From: JAJEBT01 sp965221485
GTDB lineage: Bacteria; Pseudomonadota; Alphaproteobacteria; MPNO01; UBA830
Length of the DNA stretch: 64,000 bases
Reading direction: 5' to 3'
Assembly: GCA_965221485.1 (NCBI GenBank)
Contig: OZ244893.1
Coordinates: 682,001 to 746,000 of the forward strand
Shown here: piece by piece, positions 9,983 to 18,736 of the stretch
How the letters are laid out: each line of letters starts with the position of its first letter
How positions within the stretch are numbered: the stretch's first letter is position 1
Made by a program: the position numbers and the translations under genes
Notes under the pieces: model-generated
Databases searched by the model: none
Seen by the model: only the letters and a program-made list of their open reading frames with translations
What the model was told of the DNA's origin: nothing

Positions 9983-10954
9983 TCAAACGCGAACAGTCGC
10001 GTCCAGTGTCCGGGCAATCTGGTCCGGCTCGATGAGCCCGCCGAGAATGATGTGAGTCAGGCCGGCGCGGGAATAATCGTTCAGACGATTGCGCACCTGA
10101 TCAGGAGTTCCGCAAGCGGCGTGGGCAGAAACGGTGTCATCGTCTATCAATCGATCGACAGAGGACCAGTCCTGATCGGCATAGGCGTGCCGCAAGGCGT
10201 CCTGGGCCACCGACGCGCCTCCCATGCGAAGGTTCATGGCGTGGTGCTCTCCCCGCAAAATAAAGCCGAGCGGTCTTCGCAGCACATCTGCCGCACGGCT
10301 CATGTCATCGCCGACGGAGACATAGACGATTCCCGCACGAAGAAACGGAGTGCTGTTCCTTTCCTGCGTTGCAATTTGCAGGCAATGACGAACAAACGGC
10401 ACTGAGGTAGCCCCGGAGACAATCACCCCGTCAGCCGCTCTCCCGGCAAGCGCCAGCATCTTTGGGCCGGAAGCCGCCAGAATGATGGGAACACGCGCAG
10501 AAGGGCGGGCAAGACGCCTTCCCGCGGCGGGAAACACTCCCAGCGACCCGTCGGGTGTTTCACCGGCGAGCAGGGACCGGCACAGCGAGATGGACTGCCG
10601 GAGTGTTTCGAGAGGGCGACCGCGCTTGATGCCGGCTGCCGCGAAATCCTCCGGAGCCCCGGCTCCGAGGGAGAGCGTGACGCGGCCCGGCCAGAGTTCA
10701 TCAAGAGTGGCTGCGGTCATTGCTGCATGTACGGGATGGATGGCATAAGGGCTGACAGCCATGAGAGCCACTCTGAGGGTTCTTGTCGCTGCGAGCGCAG
10801 CAGCGGCGAGCGAAACCGGATCACGGAGAAACAGATGGGTGGCAATCCACAGGGTTTCGGCACCGCCATTTTCGGCGGACCGCGCCTGATCAGCGATGAG
10901 GTTGGCGGGAGACGTTCCGTCAATTGCGATGCCGACGCTATATGCGGAGGCCAT
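9983..10954 (-). CDS. LLM class flavin-dependent oxidoreductase (luciferase-like)
   Basis: A 323-aa luciferase-like flavoprotein. Diagnostic blocks are the N-terminal GVAIDG-like start with ENGGAETLWIATHL, the LRVALMAVSPYAIHPVHAA block and the WPGRVTLSLGAGAPEDF glycine block. Such enzymes use reduced flavin or F420 to oxidise small molecules. Its ATG lies 17 bases inside the end of the threonine-synthase-like gene, so it is translationally coupled as the last gene of the dctP-dctQ-dctM-PLP enzyme-LLM operon. The context suggests it processes a compound imported by the TRAP system. Substrate and exact cofactor are unknown. Confidence 0.9.
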   Translation of the reverse strand: MASAYSVGIAIDGTSPANLIADQARSAENGGAETLWIATHLFLRDPVSLAAAALAATRTLRVALMAVSPYAIHPVHAAMTAATLDELWPGRVTLSLGAGAPEDFAAAGIKRGRPLETLRQSISLCRSLLAGETPDGSLGVFPAAGRRLARPSARVPIILAASGPKMLALAGRAADGVIVSGATSVPFVRHCLQIATQERNSTPFLRAGIVYVSVGDDMSRAADVLRRPLGFILRGEHHAMNLRMGGASVAQDALRHAYADQDWSSVDRLIDDDTVSAHAACGTPDQVRNRLNDYSRAGLTHIILGGLIEPDQIARTLDATVRV

Positions 10955-12182
10955 AGCTGTCTTCCAGCACCCGGAGAACGTTTTCGAGATCAGGCTCCGC
11001 CTCCGGGATGTCGGGTTGGTGGCTTCCGGGCAAGCCGAAATCCTTCATTCCGGATGCTGTCATCACCACGGCGACCCGATCGCCGGTCCCGATGACGTTG
11101 GCGTTGGCAAGCCTGTCTGCAGCCGCGAACCCTGCCGTGGATGCGAGTTCTGCCGAGACTCCGCATCGGGTCGCCAGTGTCTCCTGTGCGTTGACGAGGT
11201 CTTCATCATCGAGGGTGACAGCGAGGCCGTTGGAGTGATGAAGTGCGTGCAGGGCCTGATAGGTGCCCTGCGATACGTCGATCGAATTGGCGATACTGGC
11301 GTGGTTCCGGGGCAGGCGGGGCGGCATCTCGGATTTGCGTTCGAGCGCTGCTGTCAGGGAACCCGAGACTTCCGCTGCAACCAGTCTCGGACAGCGATCG
11401 ATCCATCCCCAGTCCTGCATTTCGCTGAATCCTCGCCACATGCCAAACAGCGCATCACCATAGCAAACCGGGAGAATGCACCAGTCGGGCGGGTTCCATT
11501 GGAATTGCTCTGCCAGTTCATAGGCAATCGTCTTGTATCCCTCGATTCCAACAGGATGGCTTCCGACTGCGGGGCCGAAAAACGGGGCCGTCGGAACCCA
11601 GCCCAACTCTTCTGCTGCCCTTGACAGCACGGTCCATCGATCCCCGATTGTCGGCAAGATGACCACCATTGCCCCGTAGGAATGCATCTGGGCCAAGAGG
11701 GCTGCCGGAGTGGTTCGGGATGTCAGTATAACGCAGTCCAGTCCGGCTCTGGCTGCATAGGCGGCTGCAGCGGCGCCGGCATTTCCGGTAGAACTGACGC
11801 CGATGACAGGGGTGCCCTCGGCACGAATCCAAGAAATTGCAACCGTTGCCAGACGGTCCTTGAACGATGCCGTCGGGTTCCGCGACTCATCCTTCATATG
11901 AATCTCACCGTGACCAAAACCTTCGATCGCAATAACAGGCGTCAGGCCTTCACCCATGGAAACCGGCGCATTGGATCGGCATGGGAGGGCGAACCGATAT
12001 TTCCATAGCGATCCCGGTGTTCCCGGGATGTCTTCCCGGCATGGGACATTGAGAACGCCGTAGCCGGCTTTCAGATTGCTCGGGACGCCGTCCACGGCGC
12101 AGTCCTCGCATTGATGGCTTCTGCTCGTGAGCGGATATGACCGCTGACATCGAATACATTCCAGGCGTTCAGGATGTGCCAT
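10938..12182 (-). CDS. Threonine-synthase-like PLP-dependent enzyme
   Basis: This 414-aa fold-type II PLP enzyme resembles threonine synthase. A four-cysteine zinc ribbon (C9, C12, C25, C28) opens the protein, as in many archaeal-type threonine synthases. The PLP lysine lies in NPTASFKDR (K108), and a phosphate-binding loop VSSTGNAGAA follows. Threonine synthase converts O-phosphohomoserine to threonine, but this copy lies in a TRAP transporter operon and overlaps an LLM gene, with no homoserine genes nearby. A catabolic role, such as an ammonia-lyase or beta-elimination reaction on an imported amino-acid-like compound, is therefore at least as likely. Family call is firm; reaction is inferred. 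Confidence 0.85.
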   Translation of the reverse strand: MAHPERLECIRCQRSYPLTSRSHQCEDCAVDGVPSNLKAGYGVLNVPCREDIPGTPGSLWKYRFALPCRSNAPVSMGEGLTPVIAIEGFGHGEIHMKDESRNPTASFKDRLATVAISWIRAEGTPVIGVSSTGNAGAAAAAYAARAGLDCVILTSRTTPAALLAQMHSYGAMVVILPTIGDRWTVLSRAAEELGWVPTAPFFGPAVGSHPVGIEGYKTIAYELAEQFQWNPPDWCILPVCYGDALFGMWRGFSEMQDWGWIDRCPRLVAAEVSGSLTAALERKSEMPPRLPRNHASIANSIDVSQGTYQALHALHHSNGLAVTLDDEDLVNAQETLATRCGVSAELASTAGFAAADRLANANVIGTGDRVAVVMTASGMKDFGLPGSHQPDIPEAEPDLENVLRVLEDSYGLRI

Positions 12183-12303
12183 GACCGTTCATTACCCTTC
12201 CAGTGTCCGGGATCGGTCCCGGTCGGGATGTCTTGCGCAGGGGGAGACAATGCAGGGCTGCAGTGGTGACCGGAACTGACCATCCCATGACTGGTGCATC
12301 CTG

Positions 12304-13626
12304 TCAGAAACCGAACAGCACCTGTGGAAGCCATGTCGCCGTTGCGGGATAGGCGGCAACCAGGGCAAGTGTCAGGAGTTGGGCGCAAACAAACGGCGCG
12401 ACGCCGCGATACATGTCCCCGTAGGTGAGTTCCCTCGGAGCAATCGAGCGAAGGTAAAATATCGACGGTGCCATGGGTGGGGTGAGGTAGGAGGTCTGGA
12501 GAATGATGCAGACCATGACCCCGAACCAGAGCGGATCGACGTTCGCACCCCTGATGATGGGATCGGCGATGGGCAGAACGATAATGAGCACCGATATCCA
12601 GTCGAGAATGAATCCGAGAACAAAGACCACCAGGAGGAAGACGACGACGATTTCGACCGGACCGAACCCCTGCCCCTCGATCACGTTTGCCACAAGTTCA
12701 TCGCCCCCCTGCACGATGAAGGCGCTTGCGAACAGGACACCGCCCACCACGATCAGCATGACCATGGAAGTCACCTTGATGGTCTGTCGCAGAGCTTCGA
12801 TGAGAACGGTCAGATTGAACTGTCGATAGAAGATACTGAGAATGACAGATCCCATGGCACCCACTGCTGCCGCCTCCGTCGGTGCCGCGATGCCTGCAAA
12901 AATGCTTCCGAGGACCGCCAAAATCAGCAGACTTGCGGGAAGAAGCGCCGTGACCGCAAGCCAGATCTTTTCCCCCGGACCGTAAGAGAGTTCAGCCTCG
13001 CTGAGTCCAGGCCCCGCGTCAGGCTGAAGGGCGCATCGTCCGATGATGTAGAGCAGAAAGAGCAAAACCATGAATCCTGCCGGAATTGTAATTCCGGCGA
13101 ACAGGTCGCCCACAGACGTTTCCGTGATCGATGCGTACACAATAATGACGACGGACGGCGGAATCGTGGTGCCGAGAGAACCGCCGGCACAGACCGTCCC
13201 GGCCGCCAGATCCCGCCTGTAGCCAGCCCCCAGCATGGCAGGGACAGCCATGATCCCGACGACGATTTCCACGGCTCCCACAACACCGGAGGACGCGGCA
13301 AAAATGCCGCACATCACGATGGTCGTGATGGCGAGGCCACCCCGGAAGGCACCAAACCAGATCTTGATCGCATCAAACAGTCTTGCCGCAATGCCCGCAC
13401 GTTCAAGCATGGCTCCCATGAAAACAAAGAGGGGGATGGCTGCAAGAATGAAACTGGAGGAAACGTCGAAGACGCGGCTGTGAAACTGGGTTGGCAGAAC
13501 CGAACCGAACGCGATGATCCCGAACAGGAAGGCGGTGGCGATCAGGCTGAGCGCGACCGGAATCCCTGCAAAGACCAGCGCGAACAGGAACGGGAACATG
13601 AAAGCGGCAAGGGAAATGTCCGCCAT
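12304..13626 (-). CDS. dctM: TRAP transporter large permease subunit (DctM type)
   Basis: This 440-aa protein is the large membrane subunit of a tripartite ATP-independent periplasmic transporter, carrying substrate across the inner membrane with a sodium or proton gradient. It is highly hydrophobic along its whole length, with about 12 membrane segments. DctM signatures include IPLFVFMGAMLERAG, the GTTIPPSVVIIVYASITE block and GIAAPTEAAAVGA. Its start is one base from the dctQ end, which couples the two membrane subunits. The operon also holds dctP upstream and two enzymes downstream. Substrate class cannot be read from the permease. Confidence 0.95.
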   Translation of the reverse strand: MADISLAAFMFPFLFALVFAGIPVALSLIATAFLFGIIAFGSVLPTQFHSRVFDVSSSFILAAIPLFVFMGAMLERAGIAARLFDAIKIWFGAFRGGLAITTIVMCGIFAASSGVVGAVEIVVGIMAVPAMLGAGYRRDLAAGTVCAGGSLGTTIPPSVVIIVYASITETSVGDLFAGITIPAGFMVLLFLLYIIGRCALQPDAGPGLSEAELSYGPGEKIWLAVTALLPASLLILAVLGSIFAGIAAPTEAAAVGAMGSVILSIFYRQFNLTVLIEALRQTIKVTSMVMLIVVGGVLFASAFIVQGGDELVANVIEGQGFGPVEIVVVFLLVVFVLGFILDWISVLIIVLPIADPIIRGANVDPLWFGVMVCIILQTSYLTPPMAPSIFYLRSIAPRELTYGDMYRGVAPFVCAQLLTLALVAAYPATATWLPQVLFGF

Positions 13627-13627
13627 T

Positions 13628-14179
13628 TCAGGTTCCGGGAGTCTTCCCGTCGCCGGTTCCGAGGGGGGAGGGGCCGCGGCCGGTCATCGCGAGAGCATGG
13701 CGAACGCATTCGGCCACAATCTGCAGGAAGAAAGCCGAGAAGCCGATCAGGATCCCGGAAAACAGGGGCCACAGGAGAGGCCTCCAGGGACTTGCCGGAT
13801 CCGTCTCGTCGGTAACCCAGGCTTCAACGAACTCGTCAAAGGCGCCAATGACCAATACCGTCATGGCCGGAAACACGAGAAGGACATAGACGCCTACATT
13901 GAGTGCGTCCTGCACACGCGGCGGCAGCCGGGTCGAAAGAAAATCGATCCTGATATGGGCGTTGTGTCTCAGCGCATATCCGGCCGCCAGAATGAACCCG
14001 AGTCCATTGAGCATGTAGGCGAGGTCGTAGGCCCAAAGCGTTGGTGCAGAAAAAACCCGACGAGACACGACCTCATACAGCATTTCGACAACAAGGATCG
14101 CCAGCATCATCATGGCCACTGCGGAAAGCACGCTGGAAATCCTGTCCGCAGTTGACAGGAAGGCTTTCACGACCCGCAT
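13628..14179 (-). CDS. dctQ: TRAP transporter small permease subunit (DctQ type)
   Basis: This 183-aa protein has the four membrane segments of DctQ small permease subunits, which pair with DctM. The family feature HNAHIRIDFLSTRLPP, a loop between helices 2 and 3, is present near residues 72-88. It lies between dctP (79 bases upstream, separated by a strong stem-loop) and dctM (1 base downstream). The stem-loop probably lets the binding protein be made in excess over the membrane subunits. The C-terminal tail after residue 165 is polar and unassigned. Confidence 0.92.
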   Translation of the reverse strand: MRVVKAFLSTADRISSVLSAVAMMMLAILVVEMLYEVVSRRVFSAPTLWAYDLAYMLNGLGFILAAGYALRHNAHIRIDFLSTRLPPRVQDALNVGVYVLLVFPAMTVLVIGAFDEFVEAWVTDETDPASPWRPLLWPLFSGILIGFSAFFLQIVAECVRHALAMTGRGPSPLGTGDGKTPGT

Positions 14180-14201
14180 CGGTATCGGCGCAGGGAATGG
14201 C

Positions 14202-14246
14202 GTCCATTATCCTCTGGCCTCGAAGGGTCGCCAGAGGATAACGGAC
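14202..14246 (-). promoter_or_regulatory. Long stem-loop between dctP and dctQ
   Basis: Two 17-base arms (14202-14218 and 14230-14246) pair at 16 of 17 positions, the other being a G-T pair, around an 11-base loop. It lies in the 78-base gap after the dctP stop on the - strand and has no T-run after it. This fits an mRNA-stabilising or processing hairpin that favours dctP over dctQM, rather than an intrinsic terminator. The pairing is seen directly; the function is inferred. Confidence 0.8.
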
Positions 14247-14257
14247 AAAGGTTCGCT

Positions 14258-15322
14258 CTAGTTGTGACGATAGGTCCCGTACTTCTTCCAGCGATCATAG
14301 AAGCCCCAGTAGGATTCGGAGACTCGCGCCATCCATGGATTTCCCTTGGCCGACTGCTTTTTCGCCTGGTCTTCGGACCAGGCCCGTCCCAGTTCCTGGA
14401 TCTGCGCCAGGGTTTCGGCGTCCAGTGTCACCCACTCATTGCGTCCGGCTGTGAGCGTCTCGATAGCGGCAATGTCCTTTACGCCTCCTTCCATGGCAGA
14501 TTGCAGCGCCGCGAAATGACCCGCTGCGGTGAGCTGCTTCTGCAATTCCTCCGGCAGGCCCTTCCAGACATCCTGTCTGAAAACGGCTTCATTCAGGTGT
14601 GACGGGGAGTGGATCCCGGGAACGATGATGAATTTTGCAATCTTGTGAAATCCGACCCGGATATTGGTTGCAGGTGTAATGAATTCTGTTGCGTCTATGA
14701 CGCGGCGTTCAAGGGCGGTGTAGATTTCCGGCGGCGGGAGCACGGTGGGCGAGGCTCCCAGCTGCTTCAGTATGTCGGCCCAAGGGCCGGCGGTGCGGAT
14801 CTTCATTCCCTTCAGATCCGCAAGGTTTGTCACCTTGCGGTGAGAGTGCAGAAAAAACTCGGTCGAGCCCATGCCGGTTACGACCGGATGAAGTTGCTGG
14901 GTCTCGCCGCGGAAGGCGACGAGCAGCTTTCCGCCCTCTTCGGCCAGGGCCCAGTGCATGAATTCCTCCATGGGCATCCCGCCGACCATGCCGCCAAATA
15001 TTCCGTTGGCCGGGTCCTTGTTCACGGCGAAGCCGGGATAGCAAAAGCAGATGTCTGCGGTGCCCTTGCGGACGGCATCCCAGCCGTCAAAGGGGCCGGC
15101 CAGCACACCGACACTGAAACCCTTGATCTTCACCTTTCCGTTCGTGAACAGGTGCGCGGCATCGATGAACTTCTGCATGTAGAGGTTCCAGGTGCTCGAC
15201 TTCGCGGCCACATAGGACGTGAGTTTCCAGTTGTATTGCTGCGTCTGTGCTGTGGCGGACCAGAGCCCGAATGACAGGACTGCGGCGCCCAGTGAGATGA
15301 TGGATTTTCTTGTGGTAAGCAT
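14258..15322 (-). CDS. dctP: TRAP transporter substrate-binding protein (DctP type)
   Basis: A 354-aa periplasmic solute receptor that delivers substrate to the DctQM permease. A signal peptide is visible at residues 1-25 (positive start, hydrophobic core, cleavage near ATAQT). The DctP-specific segment with the carboxylate-binding arginine lies in DLKGMKIRTAGPWADILKQLGA near residues 165-187, and EIYTALERRVIDA follows. It is the first gene of a five-gene operon and lies divergent from the iron-sulfur protein gene at 15817. The conserved arginine supports an organic-acid-like ligand; nothing more precise can be said. Confidence 0.95.
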   Translation of the reverse strand: MLTTRKSIISLGAAVLSFGLWSATAQTQQYNWKLTSYVAAKSSTWNLYMQKFIDAAHLFTNGKVKIKGFSVGVLAGPFDGWDAVRKGTADICFCYPGFAVNKDPANGIFGGMVGGMPMEEFMHWALAEEGGKLLVAFRGETQQLHPVVTGMGSTEFFLHSHRKVTNLADLKGMKIRTAGPWADILKQLGASPTVLPPPEIYTALERRVIDATEFITPATNIRVGFHKIAKFIIVPGIHSPSHLNEAVFRQDVWKGLPEELQKQLTAAGHFAALQSAMEGGVKDIAAIETLTAGRNEWVTLDAETLAQIQELGRAWSEDQAKKQSAKGNPWMARVSESYWGFYDRWKKYGTYRHN

Positions 15323-15816
15323 GGACTTTCCCCTTGTTCGGGTCCCTGTTCGTCACCAGCCTCGCCGCTTTCGCATCCGGATCGGTGAGCGATGCACAGT
15401 CATCATAGGGCAGAACATGACAAATGACATGGACCATTCTGCTGTCGAGAGAGATCTTCTATTGCCCACAGACCAGCGGCGTTGCCCGGGCTCGCCACCA
15501 TGGTTGCCGCGCCCCCGGGACATGACACTCCGTCGGGAGTGCCGGAAGCGATCCGGTGCAGTTAGGTCAGAGCCACCGATGCCCCGATAAGCGCGGACAC
15601 CTGTGCCAGTTTGAACCTTTTTTCGATCCTTATGGGGCGAACCCTTGTGTCCTGCACCCGGCCACTTTCCAGCCAACGCCGGGTGCTATCTTCCGGAATT
15701 GGCTCCTGTCACTCCAAGGGGATACACTGGGTCTGTTCAGAGTCCCGGATTTGGCGCAGACATGCCTGATCCGATCTTCGAGACTGTGAAAGCCCTGGTA
15801 GGAGGGTGAGTTTGCC
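15323..15816. other. Divergent intergenic region between dctP and the iron-sulfur gene
   Basis: About 490 bases with no supported gene. It should contain the promoters of both divergent transcripts, but no box pair was convincing. AGGAGGGTGAG at about 15799 is a strong ribosome-binding site for the gene at 15817. Confidence 0.45.
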
Positions 15817-16782
15817 ATGAAGACTTTTGATTTCACGCCAAATCCCGAGGTGCTGGCGACGCTGCCGGACGAGACGGGCAATCAGGTCAACGGGCTTGGA
15901 GAGGGGACGTGGCGGTCGCCGCGTCCGATCCTGTGGCACATGGACAGGAGCAAGATCGCTCACGCCAACCTGCAGGACTGGTTTTTTGCCAACGGTGCCG
16001 CACCCGGTGCGCGGGAGCATATGGCGATCAACCAGAAATTCATGGCGGAGAACCAGAGCGAGGTTACCGGAGAAACGCCTGACTGGACGCCGGCGCAATG
16101 GTCCGATGAGATCAAGAAGGTCGCACTCGCGTCCGAGGCGGACGTTGTCGGCATCACCCGGCTTGATCAGAAATGGGTGTTCGAAGGCTATGAAGCGCCC
16201 TGGAACTGGGTCATCGTTCTGGGTGTTGCGATGGAATACGATCATCTGAAGACTGCCCCCAGTGAGGTGTCCCAGACCGAGACGCAAAATCAGTATGCGC
16301 GGGGTACGCGTGCGGCTTTCAAGTTGGCGAACTGGATCAAGCAACGCGGTGTCGACGCCTATCCCCATGGCGGGCCCATGGCCGGGCCCATGCTGATGAT
16401 CCCCGCCGCGGTTCGGGCCGGGCTGGGCGAACTCGGGAAGCACGGCTCACTCATCAACCGGAAATACGGCTCGTCGTTCCGGCTGGCCTGTGTCATGACC
16501 GACCTGGAGCTCGTGGAGGATCAGCCCGACGACATGGGTGTCGATGATTTCTGCACCAGCTGTCAGATATGCACGAGAGCCTGTCCGGTGGATGCCATCT
16601 ATCCCGAAAAACAAACACTTCGGGGAGAGAATCGCTGGTACGTGGATTTCGACAAATGCATTCCCTTTTTTGTTGAATATAACGGTTGCGGAATATGTAT
16701 TGCGGAATGCCCGTGGAGTCGGCCCGGGATCTCCGAAAGCCTGGCCGAGAAAATGCTTCGCCGACGCAAGGCGAAGGGATAG
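15817..16782 (+). CDS. 4Fe-4S double-cluster protein, QueG/reductive-dehalogenase-like
   Basis: The 321-aa protein carries two ferredoxin-type motifs near its C-terminus: C246xxC249xxC252xxxC256 and C281, C291xxC294xxxC298. The region before them (NWVIVLGVAMEY, the GARAAFKLANWIK helix, RAGLGELGKHGSLINRKYGS) is the fold shared by epoxyqueuosine reductase QueG and reductive dehalogenases, which bind a corrinoid. There is no Tat signal, so it is probably cytosolic. It is shorter than respiratory dehalogenases (about 450-500 aa) and QueG is not an obvious match. A strong AGGAGGG ribosome site precedes the ATG. A reductive step on an imported compound is a reasonable guess, not shown. Confidence 0.8.
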   Translation: MKTFDFTPNPEVLATLPDETGNQVNGLGEGTWRSPRPILWHMDRSKIAHANLQDWFFANGAAPGAREHMAINQKFMAENQSEVTGETPDWTPAQWSDEIKKVALASEADVVGITRLDQKWVFEGYEAPWNWVIVLGVAMEYDHLKTAPSEVSQTETQNQYARGTRAAFKLANWIKQRGVDAYPHGGPMAGPMLMIPAAVRAGLGELGKHGSLINRKYGSSFRLACVMTDLELVEDQPDDMGVDDFCTSCQICTRACPVDAIYPEKQTLRGENRWYVDFDKCIPFFVEYNGCGICIAECPWSRPGISESLAEKMLRRRKAKG

Positions 16783-17147
16783 TCCCTCGCTGTCGTCTTG
16801 CACTTTAACGGTTTGTGAATGTTTCTGATTATTTCGGGCGACGGGGTTCGGGATTTTGCGGATTGCCTGGTTGTTTTGGGGTCGACCGGTGCAAAGGGGG
16901 TTCCTCGGGTTTGGCCTCGCAGGCTTGTGCCGGAAGCTTCTGGAACCTGGTGCCCCGTCTGAGTTGGGCCGGGGCCTGCAAGTCGGTGAGATGAGTGCCC
17001 GGCTTTCGACCGACAATCACCCAGGGGTTGTTGTCGGCGCGGGGCAGGGCGGCGAGCAAGGCGACTGCCAGCTCATGGCTGCCCCAGTTGCACATTGGCA
17101 TGCCCGGGCCAGGCACCCTCTATTAGGCTTTTGACCGTTGCGCACAT
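16783..17147. other. Gap downstream of the iron-sulfur gene, holding an integrase remnant
   Basis: 365 bases between the iron-sulfur gene and the convergent Fic gene. The only recognisable content is the integrase fragment listed separately at 16971-17083. The rest has no clear coding content. Confidence 0.5.
16971..17083 (-). pseudogene. Tyrosine integrase fragment
   Basis: Read on the - strand, this stretch gives a peptide beginning GSHELAVALLAALPR, then NPWVIVGRKPGTHLTDLQ. The block PWVI-GRKPG-HLTDLQ is typical of phage-type tyrosine recombinases, just before the catalytic HxLR region. The frame degenerates after DLQAP, with no HxLR or catalytic tyrosine and no N-terminal half, so only a short remnant is left. 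It lies directly downstream of the Fic gene and marks the edge of an island that was probably acquired by integration. The match is from memory of the family, so a database search should confirm it. Confidence 0.65.
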
Positions 17148-18686
17148 TCACGCTACCTGCTCCAGTGACCGCGCAACCCGCTCCGCCACAAAGTGCGCGA
17201 ACGGGCTGATATCCTGACCGATGCTGGCGCTCTCAAGCGCCGCGAGGTAGGCATCGCGATCCTCGACCCGGATGACGGTCCAAGGATAGCCACCGGATGC
17301 CAGCATCGCGTTCATGACAAAGCGCGCCATGCGCCCGTTGCCATCCGGGTAAGGATGAATGTAACCGAACAGCCAGTGACCGAGTACGGCGCGAACGGAG
17401 GGTTCGTTTTCGGCCTCCAGAAGATCGAACAAGGCCGGCATGGCGTCGCGCATCGCCTCCCAGCGCGGCGGCACATGCCGCGACCCCCGCAGAAACACAG
17501 CTTCGCTGCGGTAACCCGCCAGAGCGGAGGCCGGGATCAAGCCAGTGGCGACGCAAGGCTGAAACATCTCGCGATACCAGTCCTGGTGGGACTCACGGAC
17601 CAGGGCGCCGGCATCACCGCCGCCAACGATCTCACCCACCACCGCTCGCACAAGCTGAAACGCCCGCCAGTAACCTCGTGCGGCCAGCGTATCGCTATTC
17701 TTCCGGTCGGCGTCATGATTGTCCGGATCCCAGCCGCCCGCGCGCACCCGATCGATCAGCTCCGGCGTAACGCGGTAGCCTTCGATCGATAGCGAGTGAT
17801 AGGCGTCGCTCCGATAAATGCCGTCAACGAAGGACAAGTAGGCACGGCTATCTTTGGGCAGGCCGGGCATTTCGGGAAATGCTGCGATCACAGGCTCCCG
17901 CATCCTCTCCCACAACGATTGCAGGCGGCTGACGATCGGCGCATGCGCCCGGCTCAGCGCGCCAAAGGCGTGTTCCGACTTGAACGGATCGGCTTCGCGG
18001 ACATCGTAACCGGCGCTCTTCATGGCGCTCAGAATTTCATCGGCTATATCGCCCCTGTGGATCCGGCGAAAGGCGCCGGCCAGCCGGCCCGCGATCACCG
18101 AATGTCCGCCGTCAAGCAACCGCCCGAGCACGCCAGCCGCATCGCGGATGCCCGAGAGTACGACCTGCGCTTCGATCGGGTGCTGGACAAAAAACGCTCC
18201 TGGCACGCGCACCAATGCTGCCTCGGGCACAAATAATCGCAGCCCGTCCTGCTCCGTCAGGTCAGCGTCCGGCGGCGTGTCCTTATGTCTGAGGTCGTAC
18301 AAAGACGTACCGAACAACAGTTCAACGGTGTTGTTGGCGCCTTTGGGCGTATAGATCGCGATCTGCTGCGGGACGACAGAGTGCTTCGCGTGGAGCAGCA
18401 GTGACAGTTCCGGGGACAGGCGCCAGTCCGGTCCGAACCGAGCCTTGCAATAAGCTGCGCAAAACTCCCAGAAAGAAGCGAACCACGGCGTCGTATCGCC
18501 CGGATCGGCATCCGGGCCGCAAGAGATCAGCCAACCCTTCATCACCTCGCGCAGGAAACCATTGCGGACCAGCCGCTCACGGTGAACACGCGTCAGCTCG
18601 CCGGAGCGAAAGACTCGCCGCCCTTCGCCCTGGAGCTTCTGAAGCTGCGCCAGCGACGCAGCGAGTCTCTCATTTGGTGTGACCAC
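17148..18686 (-). CDS. Fic family protein with N-terminal winged-helix-like region
   Basis: A 512-aa Fic protein, expected to transfer AMP (or another nucleotide moiety) to hydroxyl side chains of target proteins. The catalytic motif HPYPDGNGRMAR lies at 444-455 with H444. An N-terminal inhibitory motif S298-x-x-x-E302-G303 precedes it, as in class II Fic proteins, where the glutamate blocks ATP binding until relieved. Residues 1-50 and the following region resemble the AbiEi-like winged-helix part seen in some Fic and type IV antitoxin proteins, which would allow DNA binding. A promoter is seen upstream at 18737-18766. The gene is intact although its neighbours are eroded. Confidence 0.93.
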   Translation of the reverse strand: MVTPNERLAASLAQLQKLQGEGRRVFRSGELTRVHRERLVRNGFLREVMKGWLISCGPDADPGDTTPWFASFWEFCAAYCKARFGPDWRLSPELSLLLHAKHSVVPQQIAIYTPKGANNTVELLFGTSLYDLRHKDTPPDADLTEQDGLRLFVPEAALVRVPGAFFVQHPIEAQVVLSGIRDAAGVLGRLLDGGHSVIAGRLAGAFRRIHRGDIADEILSAMKSAGYDVREADPFKSEHAFGALSRAHAPIVSRLQSLWERMREPVIAAFPEMPGLPKDSRAYLSFVDGIYRSDAYHSLSIEGYRVTPELIDRVRAGGWDPDNHDADRKNSDTLAARGYWRAFQLVRAVVGEIVGGGDAGALVRESHQDWYREMFQPCVATGLIPASALAGYRSEAVFLRGSRHVPPRWEAMRDAMPALFDLLEAENEPSVRAVLGHWLFGYIHPYPDGNGRMARFVMNAMLASGGYPWTVIRVEDRDAYLAALESASIGQDISPFAHFVAERVARSLEQVA

Positions 18687-18736
18687 GCCGGATCAACCCG
18701 TGTGCTCGTGCAAGTGCAAGGCGCCGTAGGGTTACA

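Noticed and set aside
12379..13815. 478-aa open frame on the + strand, rich in Asp, Arg and His
   Set aside because: It is the antisense shadow of the dctM and dctQ genes; its composition and lack of any motif are typical of reverse frames in GC-rich genes.
15817..16782. Respiratory reductive dehalogenase RdhA
   Set aside because: No Tat signal, no membrane anchor RdhB gene nearby, and the protein is too short.
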